Assembly (NCBI GenBank): GCA_963665265.2
Contig: OY762224.2
Location: forward strand, 2,790,001-2,854,000
Origin: CAXXHQ01 sp963665265
Lineage (GTDB): Bacteria; Planctomycetota; Planctomycetia; Pirellulales; Thermoguttaceae
Direction: 5' to 3'
DNA length: 64,000 nucleotides
A model generated the notes under the pieces. That model had not been told where the DNA came from. It ran no database searches and saw nothing but the letters and a program-made list of their open reading frames with translations. Below, piece by piece: positions 34,789 to 42,925 of the stretch (its first letter is position 1; the number at the start of each line of letters is the position of its first letter). The position numbers and the translations under genes were made by a program.

Positions 34789-34825
34789 AATAGGGACGAG
34801 AAGCGTCTTCCCTATTAAAATTATA
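34789..34825 (-). promoter_or_regulatory. Minus-strand -10 element with a hairpin at the predicted transcript start
   Basis: TATAAT lies on the minus strand at 34825-34820. Immediately downstream AATAGGGA (34789-34796) can pair with TCCCTATT (34809-34816). A transcript starting 6-7 bases after the -10 would begin within this stem. No good -35 was found at the usual distance. Confidence 0.3.
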
Positions 34826-34934
34826 GAAAAATGGTTCGGCCAAGCCGCGCATAAATGATGGTTTGGGGAAATCTAAGTCCGTTGAGGGGGATCGTTTTAC
34901 GGACTTTCGCGGTTTGGATCGCAATTGAGGTCGC

Positions 34935-35246
34935 CTAGCGGCGCAGACCGGATTTGCCGAATCGTCGCTCGAGTTCTTCTTCGACGTCGGCGAGCGAAGC
35001 GCCGCAGTGGGCGAGCATGACCATAAGATGAAAGAGGAGATCGGCCGACTCGTAGATAAAGTGCTCGCGATCTTTGGCGGCGGAGCGTGCGGCGTCGACG
35101 GTTTCGGCGGCTTCTTCGATAATTTTCACGCCGATCGCCTCGGTTCCGCCCTCAAAAAGGGTCGTCGTGTAAGAATTTTCCGGAAGTCGCGTTTTCCGCT
35201 CTTCAATTACCGAGGTGAGTCGAGCTAGAATTGAGTCCGAGTTCAT
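34935..35246 (-). CDS. hisE: Phosphoribosyl-ATP pyrophosphatase
   Basis: A 103-residue protein with the ATG at 35246 after GGAA; a TTG seven codons further upstream is possible but weaker. The all-alpha MazG-like fold of HisE is shown by NSYTTTLFEGG, KIIEEAAETVDAA (metal-binding glutamates) and ESADLLFHLMVMLA, the E-x2-D motif. It hydrolyses phosphoribosyl-ATP to phosphoribosyl-AMP, the second step of histidine synthesis. Length is normal for a stand-alone HisE. No other his gene is nearby. It is divergent from miaA. Confidence 0.92.
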   Translation of the reverse strand: MNSDSILARLTSVIEERKTRLPENSYTTTLFEGGTEAIGVKIIEEAAETVDAARSAAKDREHFIYESADLLFHLMVMLAHCGASLADVEEELERRFGKSGLRR

Positions 35247-35367
35247 TTTTCCAAATTCGTCTATCAAGGCGACGACGTAACAAATGTTGCGCCATATTAG
35301 TTAAAGACCGAATTATACCGCCGAGGTTCGCCTCGTGCATCTGCAAGATAAAACGTAGTTTTTTCCC

Positions 35368-36300
35368 ATGACCGTACCATTGACAAAATGTTGGTTCGTC
35401 GTCGGGGCGACCGCCTCGGGGAAGTCGTCCGTCGGCATCGAGCTTGCGAGGCGGATCAACGGCGAGATTATTTCGCTCGATTCCATGGCCGTTTATCGCA
35501 GAATGGACATTGGAACCGCCAAACCGACCGAAGAGCAACTTCGGGCGGCCGAGCACCATTTGATCGACGTCGTCGAACCGAGCGAGGATTTTAGCTTGGC
35601 GCAATACGTCGGAATGGCGGAACGCAAAGTCGAGCATATTTTAATGCGGAATCGCGCCCCGATTTTCGTGGGAGGAACGCCGCTTTATCTTAAAGGACTT
35701 TTGCGGGGGATTTTTGAAGGTCCGCCCGCCGATCCGGAGTTTCGCCGGGAAATGCTCGAGGCCGCGGAGCAATTCGGGCCGGATTGGTTGCATCAGGAAG
35801 TTGCGAAGATCGATCCCGCCGCCGCCGCGCGGCTCCATCCGAACGATACGAAGCGCTTGATTCGCGCTTTGGAGGTGCGGCAAACGACTGGCGTGCCGAT
35901 TAGCGTTCTGCAGAAGCAATTTGATGCGGGACGGGAGGCCGATTCATGCCGAGTTTTCGTTCTCGATTGGCCGAAGGCGGAGTTGCACGATCGCATCAAT
36001 CGTCGCGTTGACGAAATGTTTGACGCCGGTTTAGTTGGGGAAGTGGAATGTTTATTGGATGAACCGGCGGCGTTGAGTAAGACGGCGGCACAAGCGGTGG
36101 GGTACCGCGAGGTGATTGAGTATTTGCATGGTGAGCGGGATTGGAAGGAAACTGTCGAACTCGTGAAATTGCACACCCGGCAGTTAGCGAAACGCCAAAA
36201 CACTTGGTATCGCAGCCTGAGCGAATGTCGTTTTGTTCCGGTTAGCGGATCGTTCGACGCGGTCGCTTTGGCGGATCGGATCGCCGAAACGAAACTGTAG
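35368..36300 (+). CDS. miaA: tRNA dimethylallyltransferase
   Basis: A 310-residue protein of standard length. The P-loop GATASGKS (residues 13-20) is at the N-terminus, followed by SLDSMAVYRRMDIGTAKPT, the DMAPP/tRNA-binding motif. HHLIDVVEPSEDFS, IFVGGTPLYLKGLL and KTAAQAVGYREVIEYL come next, with HTRQLAKRQNTWYR near the end. MiaA prenylates A37 in tRNAs that read UNN codons. It is preceded by a gap shared with hisE and followed by a 684-base non-coding stretch. Confidence 0.95.
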   Translation: MTVPLTKCWFVVGATASGKSSVGIELARRINGEIISLDSMAVYRRMDIGTAKPTEEQLRAAEHHLIDVVEPSEDFSLAQYVGMAERKVEHILMRNRAPIFVGGTPLYLKGLLRGIFEGPPADPEFRREMLEAAEQFGPDWLHQEVAKIDPAAAARLHPNDTKRLIRALEVRQTTGVPISVLQKQFDAGREADSCRVFVLDWPKAELHDRINRRVDEMFDAGLVGEVECLLDEPAALSKTAAQAVGYREVIEYLHGERDWKETVELVKLHTRQLAKRQNTWYRSLSECRFVPVSGSFDAVALADRIAETKL

Positions 36301-36493
36301 GACGTTTGGCATAGGGGTAGAAAGGCTTTATTTCGCAGTTCTCCGTCTTTTTTGTGTGCATTCGGATATTGCGTCCTTTTAATGACCGCCCAATTTTTGC
36401 CTGGTTCTAGCAAAACCGTTTTTGTTGGAAATTGAGCCATGCTTTCTGTTACGATACTCTGGATCGTCATGGAGAAATGAGACTCTCTCTTTG

Positions 36494-36560
36494 ACAATTA
36501 ACGACTCGCCGCGATGATTTTGCAGTTTTGCCCTTTTACAATTTAACGACTTACGGCGAT
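36494..36560. repeat. Pair of imperfect direct repeats, period 44
   Basis: ACAATTAACGACTCGCCGCGAT at 36494-36515 recurs, with one insertion and a few changes, at 36538-36560. The repeat is short and isolated; it could be binding sites for one regulator or slippage. Confidence 0.4.
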
Positions 36561-36647
36561 CCGTCGAAACCAAGAAAATTAATATTTCGGCTATAAAAGG
36601 CGTCCATATTCTTTTTTGCGTTCCGAATTCCTCGACCTAAGTCTCAG

Positions 36648-36711
36648 AGACGTAACCGAGAGGCGCCTTTCGGCGCACGGCATGCCGCTGACGTCTGCGA
36701 CGCAAACGTCG
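36648..36711. other. Cluster of adjoining stems, candidate structured RNA
   Basis: AGACGT (36648-36653) pairs with ACGTCT (36691-36696), enclosing GCGCC/GGCGC (36663-36667 with 36672-36676, loop TTTC) and CGG/CCG (36678-36680 with 36685-36687). This would be a three-way junction. A fourth stem, CGACG/CGTCG (36698-36702 with 36707-36711, loop CAAA), follows directly. It matches no RNA family I recognise. Confidence 0.3.
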
Positions 36712-36984
36712 AGAATGAAAAGGTTCCTAAAAAGGATGGCTGCGAGTAAATCCCCGGCGAAAGAGCCGAGCCAACACGATTCAAGCGGTTAAAGCGACTT
36801 TGGACGTAAGCGGGGCGGCCGTTTTCGTTTTCCCCAGCCACTGAATATTCGCCTCCGCTACGGCGTAAGCGCGCAAGTTGGGGATGATCCCTTTTTTGAA
36901 TAGTGGCGAAAAAGAGCGGAGCCGATTATATTTGTGGTTTCGGGGGGACGGGGTTCAGGCAAATCGTCAGTTTAGAATTGGTAA

Positions 36985-38739
36985 ATGGTCGTGGCAAAAA
37001 AACGCTCCTCAAACGTCCGCGCGGAAACGCTGAATTCCGCCCCCGTTCGCGTCGAAATACCGGAGACTCCGCCTCTCGTATATCCTCAAGACGTACCTGC
37101 CGACTGGAGAGTTTGCGCGGCTCTGAGCGCGGTCGTGCTTCTCGTTTCGATTTTCTTTTTGTTCTTTCAATTGGGTTTTTATCCGTTTTGGGGCGACGAG
37201 GCGGAAACGGCGATCTATGCGCGAGGCATCGCCAGAACCGGCGATTCGCTGGCGTTAATTGATCACAATTTATATGCGTATCGAAATGGTTCTTTGCTGA
37301 AAAATTTGCATGGGCGGTATGTCCCGCCGTTGTCACTCTATATGGCGGCGCCATTCGTTGGAAGAAACGGAACCGGCACATTTTGGCCTCGTTTCCCGTT
37401 CGCCGTCTGCGGATTGGCGACCGTTGCTTTTATGCTTTACTGGATGAAAAAAACGCAGTTCTCTACGGCGGCCTGGATAGCGACCTCTATTGCGATATGT
37501 TGCAATATTTCGCTTTATCTCTACTGTCGCCAATGCCGTTATTACGGCCTGGCGATTCTGCTTTCGGTCATCGTCGCGTATTTATACGTCGAGTGGAACG
37601 GGCGGCGAAGCGGCGTGATTTGGCTGGCCGTCGTTTCAATCTTGTTGATGTACACGCACTATTTGGCGTACGCAGGTTTGTACTTTGCGATAGCCTGCGA
37701 TTATTTTTTGTTTTCCGGAAAAAAGAAACCTCTCAGCGTTTCGAACTGGGCGATTGTGTTGGTTTCGCAACTAATCGCCGGGTTGCTGATTTTGAAGTTT
37801 TACAATCCGATGGGGGCAAATACGGTTCCGCCGATGCCGGAACGCTATTGGATCGTCGATAAACTGATTCTCGTTTATTGGCATTTCAAGGACATCAATT
37901 ACTGCGAATTCGGGGTGGGTATATTGATGCTCGCGACGATTCCGCTTTATTGGATGACTCGAAATAAGTGGTTATTGCGCGGAGCGGTAGCTTTGATTTC
38001 TTACGTGCTCTGCGTGGTGATTCTTTCGCCGCAACCGCCGAAATTTACTTACGGGGCCGACGTCAGATATATTATCGGGATCATTCCGTTGTGCATTGTT
38101 TTATCGGCATATGCGCTAGCCACGTTAGCCCGCCACTGGATATCGATTGTGCTTGTCACGGCTCCGTTCTTTTTTGGCTGGAACATTGCTAATCATCCAA
38201 TTCCCCCGGAGGAATCCACTAGAATTCGCTCTCCGTTTACCGGCGAGGATTGGCAATCGAGACCTTATGAATTTGCCAAGGAATTATTCGCCGATCGGGA
38301 AACCTCGATCGGAATGGCGGCCGATTGGATAAACAAGCACGTTAGCAAGGGGCAAACGGTTTGGGCGTTCCCTGGCGACGACGCCGAGGCGCCATTAATG
38401 TATCATGCGCCGACGCCGACCTACTGTTGGCACCTTAGCGCCCCGCAAAACGGCGTATTCTCGTCGCATCAGGAGCAATTTAGACAATTACCTCCAGCCC
38501 ATTTTTTCGGAGGTTGTAATCCAGATTACATGATCGCGTTCGGGCCTCTCGGACGGCAGGATATTGAAAAGTCGATCGCGGAAATGAAGAAGGCGAGAAA
38601 CCTCGATTATCAACTGATTGACCGACTCCTTGTCTTCTTTGACATGCGCACGCGGCCGGAATTCACGCTACGTTCGTTTTCAAAAACGAAAGACTATAAT
38701 GAAAATTACGAGACGATATACATCTACAAGAAAATGTAG
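36985..38739 (+). CDS. GT-C family membrane glycosyltransferase (ArnT/PMT-like)
   Basis: A 584-residue protein. After a hydrophilic N-terminus and the first helix, the first periplasmic loop carries FWGDEAETAIYARG with D71-E72, the catalytic acidic pair of ArnT/PMT-type enzymes. Then come NGSLLKNLHGRYVPPLSLY and about ten helices to residue 410. A soluble C-terminal domain (about 415-584) follows, with FPGDDAEAPLMYHAP and CWHLSAP. These enzymes take a sugar from a polyprenyl-phosphate donor and add it to lipid or protein at the periplasmic face. The start is uncertain: ATG at 36985, or the GTG two codons later; neither has a good Shine-Dalgarno. Confidence 0.75.
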   Translation: MVVAKKRSSNVRAETLNSAPVRVEIPETPPLVYPQDVPADWRVCAALSAVVLLVSIFFLFFQLGFYPFWGDEAETAIYARGIARTGDSLALIDHNLYAYRNGSLLKNLHGRYVPPLSLYMAAPFVGRNGTGTFWPRFPFAVCGLATVAFMLYWMKKTQFSTAAWIATSIAICCNISLYLYCRQCRYYGLAILLSVIVAYLYVEWNGRRSGVIWLAVVSILLMYTHYLAYAGLYFAIACDYFLFSGKKKPLSVSNWAIVLVSQLIAGLLILKFYNPMGANTVPPMPERYWIVDKLILVYWHFKDINYCEFGVGILMLATIPLYWMTRNKWLLRGAVALISYVLCVVILSPQPPKFTYGADVRYIIGIIPLCIVLSAYALATLARHWISIVLVTAPFFFGWNIANHPIPPEESTRIRSPFTGEDWQSRPYEFAKELFADRETSIGMAADWINKHVSKGQTVWAFPGDDAEAPLMYHAPTPTYCWHLSAPQNGVFSSHQEQFRQLPPAHFFGGCNPDYMIAFGPLGRQDIEKSIAEMKKARNLDYQLIDRLLVFFDMRTRPEFTLRSFSKTKDYNENYETIYIYKKM

Positions 38740-38804
38740 AGCGAAGGCGCAAGACGATAATTTGATCGAAGAGCTACGTCGACTATTTTGAGGAAGTGTC
38801 GGCG

Positions 38805-39581
38805 TTACTTATTTGGCTTCAGGTTTTTATCGAATATCTTGAACTTGCCCAAGCCTGTTTTTTGCAGCAGGAATTTGCCCATGACGACGACCGTTTGGAT
38901 GCCGTACGTCAAACTTCGTTTGAAGTTGATTGACGAAGCTTCGTCGAAATATCGGACGGGAATGGGGCAATCGCCCAAGCGGAACCCGAAGTAAGCCGTT
39001 TGCGCCAAAAACTCCGTATCGAAGACGAAATCGTCGGAATTAATTTCGTAGGGGAGGGTTTCCAGGACTTTTCGCGTATAGCAGCGGAAACCGGAATGGA
39101 AGTCGCCGAGATTCTGGCCAAGCGAAATGTTCTCGAAAATTGTTAAGCATCGATTACTGATATACTTCCAAATAGGCATGCCGCATTCGAGCGTTTCGCG
39201 GCGAGTGCGTATTCGAGAGCCAAGGATGACATCGCAGATGCCGGTTTGCAAAAAACCGACGGCATAAGGAATGATCCGCGAATCGTATTGATAGTCGGGG
39301 TGGATCATGATGACGTAGTCGGCGCCGCGTTCCAAAGCGGCGGCGTAGCAGGTCTTCTGGTTGCCGCCGTAACCTGTATTTACTTCGTGACGGATAACCG
39401 TGATGCCAAGTTTTTCGGCGATTTCGACGGTATTGTCTTTGCTCTGATCGTCGACTAGTATAACTTCGTCTACCGTTCCGGGGGGGATGTCGCGGAAGGT
39501 TTTTTCCACGGTAAGCGCCGCATTGTAGGCGGGCATGACGGCGATGACTTTTCCAGCTTTAGCTTGTTCGGCGACGATCAT
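38805..39581 (-). CDS. GT2 family glycosyltransferase (dolichyl/polyprenyl-phosphate sugar synthase-like)
   Basis: A 258-residue protein with no membrane segments. Motifs: VIAVMPAYNAALTVEKT (12-28), EVILVDDQSKDNTVEIA, GYGGNQKTCYAAALERGADY and MIHPDYQYDSR, where HPD replaces the usual DAD, as in one subgroup of these enzymes. It then has DFHSGFRCYTRKVLE and FDTEFLAQTAYFGFRLGDCPIPVRYFDEAS in shorter stretches, and a final basic region. It should charge a polyprenyl phosphate or a similar acceptor with a sugar. The stop is 65 bases from the converging GT-C gene, which could use its product. Confidence 0.85.
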   Translation of the reverse strand: MIVAEQAKAGKVIAVMPAYNAALTVEKTFRDIPPGTVDEVILVDDQSKDNTVEIAEKLGITVIRHEVNTGYGGNQKTCYAAALERGADYVIMIHPDYQYDSRIIPYAVGFLQTGICDVILGSRIRTRRETLECGMPIWKYISNRCLTIFENISLGQNLGDFHSGFRCYTRKVLETLPYEINSDDFVFDTEFLAQTAYFGFRLGDCPIPVRYFDEASSINFKRSLTYGIQTVVVMGKFLLQKTGLGKFKIFDKNLKPNK

Positions 39582-39971
39582 TGTTGTTTACGCGAAAATA
39601 AAAGGAATAAAGCGGACCTTCTAACATTCCCCTCCGCTCCAAATGCTGGCGAACCGCCTTGTTGGTTCAAGTCTAGTTTGGCGAATGCGTGAAAGCAACT
39701 AGCCGGCAAAGTCAGCGACAAAATGCGAAAATTCCACTGGAAAATCGGCATAACCTGCAAAAGCGCTGTGTGTTTCCGTTTTTGCCGAATCAGGCCTTTA
39801 CAAAGGGGGGGGTGTCTGTTAGGATAGCCGGACCCTTTGCGAATAGTTCTTATGGGCGGGGGAAAGGAAAAATTACGGAAAATCTTTCCTTCCAAGGCCG
39901 ACTGATCTATTGCCAGCCGACCGATAAGAAATTAAATTGTGGGTTTTCCAAGATGAGGTGGTGATATACCT
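39582..39971. other. Divergent promoter region, GT2 gene / rplM
   Basis: 390 bases with no supported gene. It contains the rplM promoter described at 39797-39825, a run of eight G at 39805-39812 inside its spacer, and the rplM leader of about 140 bases. A GGAAAG/CTTTCC pair in the leader could form a stem. I did not recognise a known L13 leader motif. Confidence 0.5.
39797..39825 (+). promoter_or_regulatory. Sigma-70-type promoter of rplM-rpsI
   Basis: TTTACA (39797-39802) and TAGGAT (39820-39825) are separated by exactly 17 bases. The -35 matches the consensus at five of six positions, the -10 at four. The predicted start near 39832 gives a leader of about 140 bases before rplM. Confidence 0.55.
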
Positions 39972-40418
39972 ATGATCAAGACAAAGACTTATGTTGCTCA
40001 GCCTGAAACCTTTCAGGCGAACTGGTGGGTTGTGGACGCGACGGACAAGGTGGTCGGACGTCTGGCAAGCGATATTGCCATGGTCTTAATGGGTAAGCAC
40101 CGCCCGACGTACACCCCGCATGTCGATACCGGCGATTTCGTGATCGTCACGAATGTGGACAAGGTGACGTTTACCGGAAAGAAATGGGACCAAAAGACCT
40201 ACGCTTGGGTCACGGGCTATCCGGGACAAAAGACGGAAATCGCCGGCAAGCGTTTGCAGCGCCGTCCGGAGATGGTTCTTCGCGAGGCCGTTCGTCGCAT
40301 GTTGCCGAAGAACAAGTTGGCGTTTAAGATGCTGTCGAAGCTGAAGCTGTATGCCGGTACGGAGCATCCGCACCAAGCGCAGACTCCGGGTTTGCTCGAA
40401 TTGGGAAAAAAGAAATAA
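39972..40418 (+). CDS. rplM: 50S ribosomal protein L13
   Basis: A 148-residue protein of full length. L13 signatures: WWVVDATDKVVGRLAS, IAMVLMGKHRPTYTPHVD, GDFVIVTNVDKV, KTYAWVTGYPG, RRPEMVLREAVRRMLPKNKL and YAGTEHPHQAQTP. L13 binds 23S rRNA early in large-subunit assembly. A strong AGGTGGTGA Shine-Dalgarno (39956-39964) lies 7 bases before the ATG. It forms the near-universal rplM-rpsI pair with the next gene, 85 bases downstream. Confidence 0.98.
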   Translation: MIKTKTYVAQPETFQANWWVVDATDKVVGRLASDIAMVLMGKHRPTYTPHVDTGDFVIVTNVDKVTFTGKKWDQKTYAWVTGYPGQKTEIAGKRLQRRPEMVLREAVRRMLPKNKLAFKMLSKLKLYAGTEHPHQAQTPGLLELGKKK

Positions 40419-40503
40419 AAATACGAGACGAACGAGCGACGTCGTAACGGATTTTTTTCGTCGCAGCCGCGTTCGTCGCCGAATCACTTGATAAAGGACT
40501 CTC

Positions 40504-40902
40504 ATGGCAGTTCAAACTCCTGACATTTTGGCTACGGGACGCCGTAAATCGGCCGTTGCTCGCGTGCGCGTTCGCCCTGGTTCCGGCAAGATCACGGTCA
40601 ATGATCGCCCGTACAATGAATTTTTCGCCAACGTTCAACATCAGACGGCCGTTACCGCCCCTCTGACGCAGACTGGCAAGGTCGCTGAATTCGACATTAT
40701 CGTCCGCGTTAACGGCGGAGGAATCACTGGTCAGTCCGACGCTTGCAAGCTCGGCATCGCTCGCGCTTTGAAGAAGATTGACGAGACTCTTGCCCCCGGT
40801 CTCCGCGACACCGGCATGTTGACCCGCGACGGTCGTATGAAGGAACGCAAGAAGTACGGTCTTCGCGGCGCTCGACGCGGAACCCAGTTCTCGAAGCGTT
40901 AA
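40504..40902 (+). CDS. rpsI: 30S ribosomal protein S9
   Basis: A 132-residue protein of normal length. Hallmarks are ATGRRKSAVARVRV (10-23), PGSGKITVNDRPYNEFF, GGGITGQSDACKLGIARAL and the C-terminal RRGTQFSKR, whose final Ser-Lys-Arg reaches the P-site tRNA. AAGGA precedes the ATG. Second gene of the rplM-rpsI unit. A long imperfect hairpin follows 67 bases after the stop. Confidence 0.98.
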   Translation: MAVQTPDILATGRRKSAVARVRVRPGSGKITVNDRPYNEFFANVQHQTAVTAPLTQTGKVAEFDIIVRVNGGGITGQSDACKLGIARALKKIDETLAPGLRDTGMLTRDGRMKERKKYGLRGARRGTQFSKR

Positions 40903-40969
40903 TCGGGATTCCGGTTTTTATCGATCGGTTTCGAACTTTTCGTTCGTTCGATCTTATGCAAATCACTCG

Positions 40970-41019
40970 CAGGCTTGTTCTTTTCGTCGAACGGTTGTTC
41001 GGCGGCAAGGACAAGCCTG
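40970..41019 (+). terminator. Long interrupted hairpin after rpsI
   Basis: CAGGCTTGTTC (40970-40980) pairs with GGACAAGCCTG (41009-41019) with one G-U. Inside, CGTCGAAC (40985-40992) pairs with GTTCGGCG (40997-41004) around loop GGTT. An internal loop TTTT/GCAA separates them. About 19 pairs in total. No T-run follows, so it may be a processing or 3'-end-stabilising structure rather than a classical terminator. Confidence 0.5.
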
Positions 41020-41108
41020 CTTGCGTATCCAAACGCAAGCTCCTGGCGCCCCGTCGAAAAACTCGTGTTTACTCGTGTTGATAAGCAGTTTCTTATCTCA
41101 GTCGAATT

Positions 41109-41618
41109 ATGTGCGAAAACGAAGACTTCGTTCAACTCCGGCATAAAGAAACAAGTCCCCTCGACCGGCCGAGGGAGATCGTCGTCGCCTGTCCTCCGAT
41201 GCGCAGTAACGTGAATCTCTCGCGGATCGCTCGGGCGGCAGGATGCTGCGCCGTCGAAAGGCTTATCTGTTGCGGCAATGCGAAGGTGATGGGGAAGATT
41301 GCTCGAGACGCCTGTGAAACGCTTCCTATCGACGTGCATCGCACTTTGCCGCCAGTTTTGAAAAAGTTGCGCGAAGATGGCTATCGACTGGTCGGGCTGG
41401 AGCAGACGAGCAACTCGCAGTGCATATTCGACTTCGCATTTCCGCGGCGCGTCGCCTTGGTCATCGGCAACGAGCGGAACGGCATTGAAGACGATATCTT
41501 AAAAATGCTTGATTGCACGATCGAGATTCCGGTTTACGGTTTGCCTTTCGCTCATAACGCCGCCACGGCCACCGTCATGGCGATGTACGAGTACTGCCGG
41601 CAGTTTCCGAGGGGGTAG
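41109..41618 (+). CDS. SpoU/TrmH-family RNA 2'-O-methyltransferase
   Basis: A 169-residue protein comprising just the SPOUT catalytic domain. Motif 1 region: PPMRSNVNLSRIARAAGC (about residues 29-46). Motif 2: VALVIGNERNGI. Motif 3: IPVYGLPFAHNAATATVMAM, where the common SLNV is replaced by AHNA. The family methylates a ribose in tRNA or rRNA using S-adenosylmethionine through a trefoil knot and dimer. No N-terminal substrate-binding domain is present, as in TrmL-type enzymes. The precise target is not readable. The start is the first plausible ATG, but lacks a clear Shine-Dalgarno. Confidence 0.85.
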   Translation: MCENEDFVQLRHKETSPLDRPREIVVACPPMRSNVNLSRIARAAGCCAVERLICCGNAKVMGKIARDACETLPIDVHRTLPPVLKKLREDGYRLVGLEQTSNSQCIFDFAFPRRVALVIGNERNGIEDDILKMLDCTIEIPVYGLPFAHNAATATVMAMYEYCRQFPRG

Positions 41619-41703
41619 ATTGACTTTCCGAGAGTGACCAGGCTATCTTGGGCGAAAGATGCAGTGTTTGAGCAAACTCCTAGCGTTTCAAAGGGGAGCG
41701 AAT

Positions 41704-41883
41704 ATGCGAGATATTGCCGCGTCAATTACGGTTTTGAGCGGAGTCTTGCTCTTCATGGTCGGTATATTGCAGTCTCAATATCCGCGATGCGAGGGACCTG
41801 CCGCAGCGGGAATGCTTCTAAGCCTCGTGGTTATTTTTTGCGGGCTGAGAATCTTCTACACAAACCGAAAAAAAGACTCCTAG
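41704..41883 (+). CDS. Small two-helix membrane protein, function unknown
   Basis: A 59-residue protein. The ATG at 41704 follows AGGGGAG by 5 bases, a better start than the ATG fifteen codons upstream. It consists of two hydrophobic helices (SITVLSGVLLFMVGIL and AAGMLLSLVVIFCGLRIF) separated by a short loop with one cysteine, and a basic tail KKDS. This topology is common among small bacterial membrane proteins. I do not recognise a family. Reality is supported by the Shine-Dalgarno and a compact helix-loop-helix pattern. Confidence 0.6.
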   Translation: MRDIAASITVLSGVLLFMVGILQSQYPRCEGPAAAGMLLSLVVIFCGLRIFYTNRKKDS

Positions 41884-42050
41884 TTGATCTGCGATCAGGG
41901 AATGAATTCAGCTATCTTGCCGTTCGGCGTTTTGCCTATAGGAATCTCTGAGGCCTGTTTTATAATTAAGGGAACCGAGTCGGCTCCTAGTGACAACTCT
42001 TTTCTAATTTGCACCGCCTGTCTTCGCCATTCACGCCGTCGAGAACGCAG

Positions 42051-42890
42051 ATGAACAAGATTTTGAGTAAGCGGGAGTTGGTTCCCAAAATTTTCGAGAT
42101 GACGGTCGAAGCTCCGCGAATTGCGAGAAAGGCCTTGCCCGGTCAATTCGTGGTCGTGATGGCGGACGAGACCGGCGAGCGCGTTCCGCTTACCATTGCG
42201 GACTTTGATAGAGATCAAGGGACGATTACGATGGTCGTGATGGTCGTCGGCGCCAGTTCTCGTAAGCTTTCGTTGTTGAACGCGGGAGACGATCTTTACG
42301 CGCTCATCGGCCCGCTCGGCATGGCCTCGGAAATTGAACCCTACGACACGGTAGTTATGGCGGCTGGCGGCGTCGGAATCGCGCCGATCTTTCCGATTGC
42401 TCGGGCTTTTCATGAACGAGGCAGCCGAGTGATTATCGTTCAGGCGGCCCGGTCGAAAGAATTGTTGTTTTGGACCGATCGCGTTCCGGCTATTTGCTCC
42501 GAGCATATCATTACGACGGATGACGGGACAGCCGGACGAAAGGGCTTAGTCACGCAACCGCTCCAAGAGCTGTTGGAGGCGGACGTGGAGAAAAAGATTG
42601 GCTGCGTTTATGCGATCGGGCCGGCCGTGATGATGAAGTTTTGCGCGAAGACGACGCAACCGTTCGGAGTGAAAACCGTCGTGAGTTTGAATTCGATCAT
42701 GGTTGACGGCACCGGCATGTGCGGCGGATGCCGTGTTCAAGTAGGGGCGGAGACGAAGTTTACTTGCGTTGACGGGCCGGAGTTCGACGGTCACTTGGTA
42801 GATTGGGATTTGCTTCTTTCGCGGCAAAAAGTATACGTTCAGCATGAAGGCTGCGCGTTAGACCGCGCGATTCAAGAGGCGGCGTCGTAA
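42051..42890 (+). CDS. nfnA: NfnA-like FAD/NAD(P)-binding, 2Fe-2S subunit (ferredoxin-NADP+ oxidoreductase alpha / PyrK-like)
   Basis: A 279-residue protein from the ATG at 42051. The N-terminal ferredoxin-reductase beta-barrel shows LPGQFVVVMADETGERVPLT (FAD site, residues about 30-50). The NAD-binding part has VVMAAGGVGIAPIFPIARA. Near the C-terminus GTGMCGGCRV plus FTCVDGPEFDGHLVDW provides the four cysteines of a 2Fe-2S cluster, as in PyrK and NfnA. Followed 35 bases later by the NfnB-like gene, it would form the small subunit of an NADH-dependent reduced-ferredoxin:NADP+ oxidoreductase, an electron-bifurcating enzyme. The alternative is the sulfide-dehydrogenase-like SudB. Symbol by analogy. 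Confidence 0.82.
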   Translation: MNKILSKRELVPKIFEMTVEAPRIARKALPGQFVVVMADETGERVPLTIADFDRDQGTITMVVMVVGASSRKLSLLNAGDDLYALIGPLGMASEIEPYDTVVMAAGGVGIAPIFPIARAFHERGSRVIIVQAARSKELLFWTDRVPAICSEHIITTDDGTAGRKGLVTQPLQELLEADVEKKIGCVYAIGPAVMMKFCAKTTQPFGVKTVVSLNSIMVDGTGMCGGCRVQVGAETKFTCVDGPEFDGHLVDWDLLLSRQKVYVQHEGCALDRAIQEAAS

Positions 42891-42925
42891 CGGGCGATCA
42901 AGATAATCCGAAGGCGATACGAAAA

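Larger units (their letters stand above)
36301..36984. other. 684-base gap without a supported gene
   Basis: No reading frame here looks real; the longest (36644-36841, minus) has no protein-like pattern and no Shine-Dalgarno. The left part is AT-rich with a pair of imperfect direct repeats (36494-36560). The middle (36648-36711) is GC-rich and able to form several adjoining stems. Further right there are short stems around 36755-36770 (CGGC/GCCG). The gap could hold a small RNA, the promoter of the next gene or a decayed gene. Confidence 0.4.

Noticed and set aside
36644..36841. Minus-strand frame in the 684-base gap
   Set aside because: Low-quality composition, no start signals and it overlaps the strong stems; not protein-like.
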